A DNA stretch of 5,085 nucleotides from NCBI GenBank assembly GCA_019347585.1, contig JAHWLC010000099.1, positions 1 to 5,085 on the forward strand, read 5' to 3'. Made by a program: the position numbers and the translations under genes. The first letter of the stretch is position 1, and each line of letters begins with the position of its first letter. The notes beneath the pieces were generated by a model. It did not search any database. It had not been told where the DNA came from and worked only from the letters and a program-made list of their open reading frames with translations. Source of the DNA: Actinomycetota bacterium (lineage in GTDB: Bacteria; Actinomycetota; Acidimicrobiia; Spongiisociales; ZC4RG35). This document shows, piece by piece, positions 1-5,085 of this stretch.

Positions 1-555
1 GAGCTCTCCTGGCAGCACGTCAACCATCCCGGGGAGATGGTGAAAGTAGGGGACAAGGTCAAGGTCAAGGTGCTCGAGGTCGACCGGGACCGGGAGCGCA
101 TCTCGCTCTCCATGAGACAGACCACAAGCGACCCATGGGACGTCTTCACCAACGAGCACCAGGAAGGCGACGTCATCGAGGGCACGGTGACCAAGACCGT
201 CCCCTTCGGGGCCTTCGTGGCAGTGGCCGACGGGGTCGAAGGCCTGGTCCACGTCTCCGAGATCGCCGCCCACCGCGTCGAGTCGCCCGAGCTCGAGCTC
301 TCCATCGGGCAGAAGGTCCAGGTGAAGATCACCGAGAAGGAAGACGAGCGACGCCGTATCTCCCTCTCCATCAAGCAGGCCCAGCCCGGCTACACCGAGC
401 GCCCCAAGACCGAAGAGAAGCGCCGGCCCCCCAAGGACCGCGAATTCGAGCGGGAGTTCGGGGCCGAGGCCGAGGAGCAGCCGCCAATGCCGGTCGACGC
501 CTCCCTGGAGGCGATCCTGCGCGAGCTCAAAGAGCGTGGCATCGGTCGTCGCTGA
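1..555 (+). CDS. rpsA: 30S ribosomal protein S1, C-terminal part (5' end outside window)
   Basis: The frame is open from base 1 and ends at TGA 553-555, giving 184 residues of a longer protein. Seen: residues 1-41 are the end of one S1 (OB-fold) repeat, with the pattern HPGE, VKVGDKVKVKVLEVD and RISLSMRQT followed by DPW. That arrangement is typical of the junction between the last two repeats of bacterial S1. A complete final repeat covers about residues 56-126 (GDVIEGTVTK, PFGAFVAV, GVEGLVHVSE, ending RISLSIKQA). A charged Glu/Arg/Lys/Pro-rich tail of about 57 residues follows. Known of the family: S1 binds mRNA on the 30S subunit and helps translation initiation; actinobacterial forms usually carry four repeats and a variable tail. 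An internal ATG at 37 is not the start, because S1-type sequence continues upstream of it. Other multi-S1 proteins are less likely given the two consecutive canonical repeats. Confidence 0.95.
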   Translation, partial: ELSWQHVNHPGEMVKVGDKVKVKVLEVDRDRERISLSMRQTTSDPWDVFTNEHQEGDVIEGTVTKTVPFGAFVAVADGVEGLVHVSEIAAHRVESPELELSIGQKVQVKITEKEDERRRISLSIKQAQPGYTERPKTEEKRRPPKDREFEREFGAEAEEQPPMPVDASLEAILRELKERGIGRR

Positions 556-584
556 CCTGCTCGTCCGCTGATCCACCATCCGGA

Positions 585-606
585 AGACCCCGATCAGAGG
601 GGGTCT
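585..606 (+). terminator. Possible rho-independent terminator of rpsA (weak U-tract)
   Basis: A perfect 7-bp inverted repeat, AGACCCC (585-591) and GGGGTCT (600-606), encloses an 8-nt loop. It begins 29 nt after the rpsA stop codon. The following bases are pyrimidine-rich (CTCGTCTCAT) but do not form a real U run. Termination is therefore inferred from position and stem strength. Terminators with poor U-tracts are common in GC-rich bacteria. Confidence 0.5.
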
Positions 607-640
607 CTCGTCTCATAGGCAGCGAGGCCGCCCCTTCATA

Positions 641-687
641 GATTGTCATTGAAACTCTCAAGAGTGCTCTTGAGGGTTCCGACAATC
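641..687. repeat. Nested imperfect palindrome / long hairpin
   Basis: The outer arms GATTGTC (641-647) and GACAATC (681-687) are perfect 7-bp inverted repeats. Inside them, 653-664 pairs with 667-678. The core CTCAAGAG-TG-CTCTTGAG is perfect, extended by one G-T wobble and three further pairs, for 12 bp around a 2-nt centre. An asymmetric internal loop (5 nt left, 2 nt right) separates the two stems. The region is visibly richer in A/T than the genes around it. No U-tract follows, so it does not look like a standard terminator. It could be an operator for a dimeric regulator of the tad operon, a REP-like or small mobile repeat, or an RNA processing hairpin. The structure is seen directly; the role is unknown. 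Confidence 0.7.
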
Positions 688-710
688 CAGTGTGGTCTTT
701 GAACCGAAAC

Positions 711-735
711 ACCGGGCGGGCCTGGTCCCGCCGGT
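711..735 (+). other. GC-rich bulged hairpin upstream of cpaB
   Basis: ACCGGGCGGG (711-720) pairs with CCCGCCGGT (727-735) through nine base pairs with one bulged G (716), around the 6-nt loop CCTGGT. It lies 69 bp before the cpaB start codon. There is no U-tract after it. It could be part of a structured 5' leader, a transcription attenuator, or a second stop for read-through from rpsA. The pairing is seen; the function is inference. Confidence 0.5.
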
Positions 736-792
736 AGCATTCCCACGATTGGCCGTCGCGGCAAGGTCGGCGAGTCAGCGAGGGGACAACCG

Positions 793-799
793 AAGGGGA
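793..799 (+). promoter_or_regulatory. Ribosome binding site of cpaB
   Basis: AAGGGGA resembles the AGGAGG Shine-Dalgarno core. It ends 4 nt before the ATG at 804, a slightly short but workable spacing, and supports that start codon. No convincing -35/-10 promoter pair could be assigned in the gap upstream. Confidence 0.6.
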
Positions 800-803
800 C
801 TCT

Positions 804-1718
804 ATGGGTAGGAGAGCCATCGTTCTGCTCGTGGCCTTGGTTCTGGCAGGAGTGGCCGCTTGGGCGGTCTGGAACTTCCTCCAGAGCGTTGAGCAGGAGG
901 CCGAAGCAGGGCAGCAGCAGGTCGACGTCTTCAGGGCGGGCGACCAGAACATCCAGGAAGGGACACAAGGCGACGTCCTCATCAGCGACTTCAACGCCGG
1001 GGGGACACTGGTCCAGGCCGGGACCGACGAGATCCAGGACGTCCCCGCCGACGCCATCCAAACCGCCGACGAGCTCCGCGAGGTGCTCAGCGGCAAGGTG
1101 GCGGCAGGGCCGATCTCGGGCAACGCCGTCCTCACCCGCTCCCAGTGGATCGAGGTCACGGCCGATGTGATCCCGCTCGCCGAGCGGATCCCGTCCGGCA
1201 AGCAGGCCCTCACCATCGGCACCAGCAACCTCCAGGGCGTCAACGGCTTCGTCGAGGCCGGCGACCGGGTCAACCTGATCATCACGCTCGAGCTCCGGTT
1301 CGATCTGCTCCCCGAGCAATTCTCCGGGATCGCGGTCACTCCCGAGCAGCCTGCCGAGGGTGCGCAGGAGGCCGAGGAGGTCGTGGTCACCTACACCCGC
1401 TATGTGATGCAGGGGATCCCGGTGCTCGCTGCCGGGCGGGAGATTCGGCCCGACGCGGACGCCCCCACCGAAGGATCGGTGGACGCCACCACCGCTACCA
1501 CCCTCCCCGGCGAGCAGCAGGCCGAGGACACCGGCAACGAGACGGTGTTCACCCTCGAGGTGACGCCCGATCAGGCGGAGCGCATCGTCTACGCCGTCCA
1601 GAACGGCACGGTGTGGCTGACCCTGGTGCCCGAGGACTTCGTCGAGGTGGAGACACCCGGCGTCATCATCGACACCCTGTTCGGCGGCGACCTCATCGAA
1701 GACATCTTCGGAAGCTGA
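804..1718 (+). CDS. cpaB: Flp/Tad pilus assembly protein CpaB (RcpC family, SAF domain)
   Basis: This 304-residue protein is anchored by one N-terminal membrane segment (about residues 5-23, after MGRR), with the rest expected outside the membrane. Residues about 39-118 look like a SAF domain. The hallmark of the CpaB/RcpC family follows at 129-149: LTIGTSNLQGVNGFVEAGDR and a hydrophobic strand. Further family-like parts are VMQGIPVLAAGRE (191-203) and LEVTPDQAERIVYAVQNGTV (241-260). Two hydrophilic linkers, about 170-182 (Glu/Ala-rich) and 206-236 (Asp/Thr/Ala-rich), look like low-complexity insertions. Known of the family: CpaB/RcpC is needed for Flp pilus assembly and in diderms works with the secretin; its exact role in monoderms is unclear. 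It is the first gene of the visible operon, 248 bp after rpsA and 21 nt before cpaE. The ATG at 804 is chosen because it has a Shine-Dalgarno site and precedes the membrane anchor directly. Confidence 0.9.
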   Translation: MGRRAIVLLVALVLAGVAAWAVWNFLQSVEQEAEAGQQQVDVFRAGDQNIQEGTQGDVLISDFNAGGTLVQAGTDEIQDVPADAIQTADELREVLSGKVAAGPISGNAVLTRSQWIEVTADVIPLAERIPSGKQALTIGTSNLQGVNGFVEAGDRVNLIITLELRFDLLPEQFSGIAVTPEQPAEGAQEAEEVVVTYTRYVMQGIPVLAAGREIRPDADAPTEGSVDATTATTLPGEQQAEDTGNETVFTLEVTPDQAERIVYAVQNGTVWLTLVPEDFVEVETPGVIIDTLFGGDLIEDIFGS

Positions 1719-1724
1719 GGACCT

Positions 1725-1732
1725 GAGAGAGG
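1725..1732 (+). promoter_or_regulatory. Ribosome binding site of cpaE
   Basis: GAGAGAGG lies 7 nt before the ATG at 1740, in the 21-nt gap after the cpaB stop codon. It supports this start and suggests cotranscription with cpaB. Confidence 0.6.
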
Positions 1733-1739
1733 CATCGGC

Positions 1740-2927
1740 ATGTCGATCGCAGAGCACAACCTCCTGGTAGTCGATCGAGACGACGACTTCGTCTCCGCGG
1801 CCAAAGAGCTCTTCGACGGGCGTCTCCCCATCGCGAGGAGTCTCGAGGAGGCGAGCCAGACCCTGGAGTTCGGCGACATCCGGATGCTCTTGATCGGTCC
1901 CAGCTACGACGACGAAGGCGACATGGACCAGATCCGGATGATGCACAACCAGGACCCGGCCCTCATCATGATGCTGGTGGCCGAGGAGGTCACCGCAGAC
2001 CTGCTTCGCCAGGGGATGAGGGCCGGAGTCTCCGACGTGATCGAGGCCCCCCTCGACGAGGAGAAGATCGAGTCCGCCATCGAGCGGTTCGCCCACGACG
2101 TGCTCAAGCGCAAGCGGGAAACCCCCCGGGAGGAAGCGCCGTCTGCTCCCAAGGGGAAGAAGGGCCACGTGATCACGATCATCTCCGCCAAGGGGGGGAG
2201 TGGCAAGACCGTCCTCGCCACCAACGTCGCCCTGTTGCTCACCCGGATCCCCAATGCCAAGGTGTGCCTGGTCGACGCCGACCTCCAGTTCGGCGACGTC
2301 TGCCTGGTCCTCCAGATGGAGCCTCGCTTCACGATGGTCAACGCGGCCCACGAGCTGCACCAGCTCGATTCCGAGATGCTGGACTCGCTTCTCACCGAGC
2401 ATCCCAGCGGTCTCAAGGTGCTCGCCGCCCCCCTGGAGCCGGCGTTCGCCGACGACATCACCACTGCGGGCCTCATGCAGATGATCGACCTCCTCCAGGA
2501 GACCTACGACTACATCGTGGTCGACACCGCCTCCCTGCTCGACGAGCTCATGCTGTCGCTGATCGAGAAGTCGGAGGACATTCTGATGTTGGTCGACATG
2601 GACCTCCCCTCGGTCAAGAACGCCAAGCTGGCCCTGGAGACGCTACGGCTCCTCAAGTTCAGCACACAGAACGTCCATCTGGTGATGAACCGCAGCAACT
2701 CCAAGGCCCGCCTCGACAACAAAGAAATCGAAGGAGCGCTCAAGATGCAGATCTCGGCTGCCGTTCCTTCAGATGCGATCGTGGCCGCCTCGGTGAACGA
2801 GGGAAGGGCCGTGGTCGAGACCGACCCGAAGTCGAAGGTGGCGAAGGGCTTCGAGTCGGTGGCGGCGCTCATCGTCGCCGACATACCGGAAGCAACACAG
2901 AAATCGGGCCTCTTCGGCCGGAAATGA
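1740..2927 (+). CDS. cpaE: Tad pilus localisation ATPase CpaE/TadZ (pseudo-receiver plus ParA/MinD-like ATPase)
   Basis: The protein has 395 residues in two domains. Residues about 5-118 have a response-regulator receiver outline (LLVVDRDDDF at 8-17; ALIMMLVAEE at 74-83). However, the position expected for the phosphorylated Asp reads IGPS (52-55), and the usual Lys-Pro is Ala-Pro (103-104), so phosphotransfer is unlikely. After a basic linker (about 122-142) comes a ParA/MinD ATPase: deviant Walker A KGGSGKT (151-157, signature Lys151 and P-loop Lys156), VCLVDADLQFGD (175-186, Asp179 and Asp181) and Walker B-like DYIVVDT (257-263, Asp262). Known of the family: TadZ/CpaE dimerises with ATP, localises to the pole or assembly site and recruits the other Tad proteins from the cytoplasmic side. 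Its place between cpaB and tadA is typical. Stand-alone MinD or ParA is excluded by the N-terminal domain and the context. Confidence 0.92.
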   Translation: MSIAEHNLLVVDRDDDFVSAAKELFDGRLPIARSLEEASQTLEFGDIRMLLIGPSYDDEGDMDQIRMMHNQDPALIMMLVAEEVTADLLRQGMRAGVSDVIEAPLDEEKIESAIERFAHDVLKRKRETPREEAPSAPKGKKGHVITIISAKGGSGKTVLATNVALLLTRIPNAKVCLVDADLQFGDVCLVLQMEPRFTMVNAAHELHQLDSEMLDSLLTEHPSGLKVLAAPLEPAFADDITTAGLMQMIDLLQETYDYIVVDTASLLDELMLSLIEKSEDILMLVDMDLPSVKNAKLALETLRLLKFSTQNVHLVMNRSNSKARLDNKEIEGALKMQISAAVPSDAIVAASVNEGRAVVETDPKSKVAKGFESVAALIVADIPEATQKSGLFGRK

Positions 2928-2929
2928 GT

Positions 2930-2936
2930 AAGGGGG
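2930..2936 (+). promoter_or_regulatory. Ribosome binding site deciding the tadA start
   Basis: AAGGGGG ends 7 nt before ATG 2944 but only 1 nt before the in-frame GTG at 2938. The spacing favours the ATG, so the protein probably lacks the two extra N-terminal residues that the GTG would add. Confidence 0.65.
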
Positions 2937-2943
2937 CGTGAAC

Positions 2944-4302
2944 ATGCCATCACTGTCAGAGAGAGTCGCAGCGGCGAGGCAGGTCGAGACGGCCGACTCG
3001 GTGACCCGCAGCGACGCGATGAGCGAGCTGCGCGGGCGTCTCCACTTCAAGGTGGTCGAGGAGCTCGGACCCAGTCTCTACGACCGTGGCATATCCGATG
3101 CCGAGCTGCGTCTTCGCGTCCTCGAGATGCTGGAGTGGGCAGTCGACCAGGAGCAGGGGATCCCCCTCTCCTCCGCAGACCGGCGCGCCCTCCTCAACGA
3201 GATCGCCTCCGACGTCCTCGGTTACGGGCCGATCGACCCGCTGCTCAACGACCCGGACATCACCGAGGTCATGGCCAACGGCCCCTACGACGTCTACTTC
3301 GAGAAGTCGGGGCGCATCCTCAAGTCCGATATCCGGTTCGTCGATGAGACCCATCTCCGCCGGATCATCGACAAGATCGTGGGCCAGATCGGTCGTCGTG
3401 TCGACGAGGCCACGCCGATGGTGGACGCTCGTCTCCCCGACGGCTCCCGTGTCAACGCCATCATCGCACCCCTGGCCATCGGGGGCCCGTTCCTCACCAT
3501 TCGAAAGTTCGCGGTGGACCCGTACCAGGAGGCCGACCTGATCAACTTCGGCACGCTGACCCAGCGGGTCGCAGACTTCCTCAGAGCGTGCGTCCGGGGA
3601 CGGCTCAACATCCTCATCTCCGGAGGCACCGGCTCGGGCAAGACCACCACCCTCAATGTGATATCGTCGTACATCCCGGGCGACGAGCGGATCATCACCG
3701 TGGAGGACGCCGCCGAGCTCCAGTTGCACCAGGAGCACGTCCTCACGCTGGAGTCCCGCCCCGCCAACATCGAGGGCCAGGGCGCGGTGGCTATCCGCGA
3801 CCTGGTGAAGAACACACTCCGCATGCGTCCCGACCGCATCGTCGTCGGTGAGGTCCGCGATGCGGCCGCCCTCGACATGCTCCAGGCGATGAACACCGGT
3901 CACGACGGCTCGCTGACCACGGTCCACTCCAACGGACCGCGGGACACACTGTCCCGCATCGAGACCATGGTGCTCATGGCGGGCTACGACCTGCCGGTCC
4001 GGGCCATCCGCGAGCAGGTCGCCTCGGCGGTCGACCTGATCGTGCACGTCTCCCGTCTCAAGGACGGGACCCGCCGGATCACCCACATCACCGAGGTCGA
4101 GGGCATGGAGGGCGAGATCATCACCCTTCAGGACCTGTTCCTCTTCGACTTCGGGATGGGTGTGGACGACGAGGGCAAGTACCTGGGCCGTCTCAAGGCC
4201 ACCGGCATCCGCCCCACCTTCTCCGAGGAGCTGGCCAACCAAGGGATCCGCCTTCCCGCCGACCTGTTCGATCCCGAGCCCTTCTCACGGGGAAGCCGTT
4301 GA
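2944..4302 (+). CDS. tadA: Tad pilus assembly ATPase TadA/CpaF (secretion ATPase, VirB11/GspE superfamily)
   Basis: The protein has 452 residues from ATG 2944; a GTG at 2938 would add two. It is the hexameric cytoplasmic ATPase that drives Flp pilin assembly. Motifs seen in order: an N-terminal region with VLGYGPIDPLLNDPDITEVM (91-110) and ANGPYDVYFE (111-120), characteristic of CpaF; RLPDGSRVNAI (173-183); LTIRKF (194-199); Walker A GGTGSGKT (227-234, Lys233); an Asp-box region ITVEDAAELQ (251-260); Walker B-type RMRPDRIVVGEVRD (293-306, Glu303); and the His box DGSLTTVHSN (321-330, His328). All catalytic motifs look intact and the length is normal for the family. It starts 16 nt after cpaE, and its TGA overlaps the next start codon by one base (TGATG). 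The EVRDAAALDMLQAMNTGHDG stretch and the neighbours favour TadA over GspE or PilB. Confidence 0.95.
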   Translation: MPSLSERVAAARQVETADSVTRSDAMSELRGRLHFKVVEELGPSLYDRGISDAELRLRVLEMLEWAVDQEQGIPLSSADRRALLNEIASDVLGYGPIDPLLNDPDITEVMANGPYDVYFEKSGRILKSDIRFVDETHLRRIIDKIVGQIGRRVDEATPMVDARLPDGSRVNAIIAPLAIGGPFLTIRKFAVDPYQEADLINFGTLTQRVADFLRACVRGRLNILISGGTGSGKTTTLNVISSYIPGDERIITVEDAAELQLHQEHVLTLESRPANIEGQGAVAIRDLVKNTLRMRPDRIVVGEVRDAAALDMLQAMNTGHDGSLTTVHSNGPRDTLSRIETMVLMAGYDLPVRAIREQVASAVDLIVHVSRLKDGTRRITHITEVEGMEGEIITLQDLFLFDFGMGVDDEGKYLGRLKATGIRPTFSEELANQGIRLPADLFDPEPFSRGSR

Positions 4303-5085
4303 TGAGACGAGCCCTGCTCGCCACGGCGCTCCTGGTCGTGGGGACTTTGCCGGCGGTCGCCCAGACAAACCAGGAGATCGAGATCGTCGACTTCAACGGC
4401 GCCCGATACGCCGACGGCGGCCAGACCGTGGTGGTCATCGAGCTGCGCAACCTTCAAACCGAGCCCGACCCGGCATTGATCCAGATCACAGCAAACGGAC
4501 AGCCCGTGGAGAACCTCGAGGTGGTGCGTCTCGCCGACTCCTCGGTGCCGGTCGGCACCGTGCTCGTAATCGACGCCTCCGGCTCGATGGCCGGAGCGCC
4601 CATGGACGCGGCGAAGACCGCGGCCATCGACTTCATCTCGCAGGCAGGTCCCGGGGACCAGATCGCCCTGGTCGCCTTCTCCGACCAGGTCACGGTGCTT
4701 TCCGGGTTCACCAATAACCTCGACGCGCTCAACGGGCTGATCAACGGGATCGAGGCCACCGGGGAGACCGCCTTCAACGACGCGGTCATCCAGGGGGCCG
4801 AGCTCTTCGGGGCGGCGTCGGCCCGCGAGTTCCTTCCGAACATGATCGTGCTCACCGACGGGGAAGACACCGCCTCCACCGCCACCATCGACGAGGCCGT
4901 CGCTGCGGTCTCCGAGTCGGGGGCGAGAGTGTTCGGAGTGGCTCTGGAATCCCCCGACTTCAATCCCGGTCCCGTCGAGCAGGTGGCCGCGGCGGGCAAC
5001 GGGCTCTTCCTCTCCACGCCGGACCCGGCCCAGTTGTCGGCACTGTACGGCCAGATCAGCAGGGAGATCAGCAATACGCTCGTGG
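4302..5085 (+). CDS. Secreted or anchored von Willebrand factor A domain protein, 3' end outside window (possible VWA-TadB fusion)
   Basis: ATG 4302 opens a frame that stays open for 261 codons to the window edge. Its start overlaps the tadA stop (TGATG), implying translational coupling; GGGGAAG (4289-4295) can serve as the ribosome binding site. Seen: residues 1-20 form a signal peptide (MRR, a hydrophobic core, AVA before Gln21). A beta-rich segment (21-84) follows, then a VWA domain (about 86-258). The metal-binding MIDAS residues are all present: DASGS (91-95), Thr156 in TGETAFNDA and Asp186 in LTDGED. A divalent metal-dependent, extracytoplasmic protein-binding role is inferred from the family. 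In Tad loci this position usually holds tadB. The unseen C-terminus could carry the TadB-like T2SSF membrane domain or just an anchor; the window cannot decide. Codon use matches the neighbours, giving no sign of recent transfer. Confidence 0.88.
   Translation, partial: MRRALLATALLVVGTLPAVAQTNQEIEIVDFNGARYADGGQTVVVIELRNLQTEPDPALIQITANGQPVENLEVVRLADSSVPVGTVLVIDASGSMAGAPMDAAKTAAIDFISQAGPGDQIALVAFSDQVTVLSGFTNNLDALNGLINGIEATGETAFNDAVIQGAELFGAASAREFLPNMIVLTDGEDTASTATIDEAVAAVSESGARVFGVALESPDFNPGPVEQVAAAGNGLFLSTPDPAQLSALYGQISREISNTLV

Noticed and set aside
135..641. Plus-strand frame overlapping the end of rpsA in another phase
   Set aside because: It is Arg/Gly/Pro-rich with no motif, and the overlapping frame is clearly ribosomal protein S1.
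643..740. Promoter candidates: TTGTCA (643), TTGAAA (649), TTGAGG (670), TAGCAT (735)
   Set aside because: None pairs with a partner hexamer at 16-18 bp spacing, so no promoter can be assigned from sequence alone.
772..802. GAGTC/GACTC inverted repeat that could hide the cpaB ribosome binding site
   Set aside because: It is only 5 bp with a 21-nt loop, which is expected by chance.
735..803. Possible c-di-GMP (GEMM) riboswitch before cpaB
   Set aside because: A loose resemblance (CAGCGAGGGG, CAACCGA) was considered, but the conserved core boxes and the required helices could not be identified. A covariance-model search would settle it.
636..2402. Very long open frame on the minus strand (588 codons) opposite cpaB and cpaE
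   Set aside because: Its product has no recognisable motif and is rich in Asp/Gly/Leu/His, as expected for the antisense of GC-biased codons. The + strand frames carry clear family motifs.
2956..4242. Minus-strand open frame of 428 codons opposite tadA
   Set aside because: Its composition is that of a codon-bias shadow, and the opposite strand encodes all TadA ATPase motifs.
4454..5074. Minus-strand open frame of 206 codons at the window end
   Set aside because: It is a Ser/Ala-rich shadow lying opposite the VWA gene with its intact MIDAS motif.

Overview
The window comes from a GC-rich genome with strong G/C preference at third codon positions. The gene content suggests an actinobacterium-like monoderm, possibly an Acidimicrobiia- or Thermoleophilia-type lineage. 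The lineage is an inference from codon use, the Gram-positive-style Tad gene order and the S1 protein type; no marker here fixes it. All supported genes are on the + strand.

Layout: (1) 1-555 is the 3' end of rpsA (ribosomal protein S1), with the end of one S1 repeat, a complete final repeat and a charged tail. (2) 556-803 is a 248-bp non-coding gap with three successive inverted repeats: a short hairpin that may terminate rpsA (585-606), a long nested palindrome (641-687) and a GC-rich bulged hairpin (711-735). The ribosome binding site of the next gene follows. (3) 804-4302 holds the start of a Tad/Flp pilus assembly operon: cpaB/rcpC, cpaE/tadZ and cpaF/tadA, 16-25 nt apart. (4) 4302-5085 is a fourth gene that overlaps the tadA stop codon by one base (TGATG) and runs off the window. 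It encodes a signal peptide and a von Willebrand factor A domain with an intact metal-binding (MIDAS) motif. Because it has no stop codon in the window, a listing of closed reading frames would miss it.

How they work together: TadA is the cytoplasmic hexameric ATPase that powers pilin polymerisation. TadZ/CpaE is a ParA/MinD-like ATPase that places the machine in the cell. CpaB is a membrane-anchored extracytoplasmic assembly factor. No secretin gene (cpaC/rcpA) lies between cpaB and cpaE, as expected for a cell without an outer membrane. The VWA gene sits where the platform protein tadB normally starts. It may be an extra secreted or anchored component, or the N-terminal half of a VWA-TadB fusion whose membrane part lies beyond the window. 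The pilin (flp), prepilin peptidase and tadC are not in this window.

The most interesting points are the VWA gene coupled to tadA and the nested palindrome upstream of the operon. The rest is a recognisable Tad locus; nothing here proves a wholly new system.
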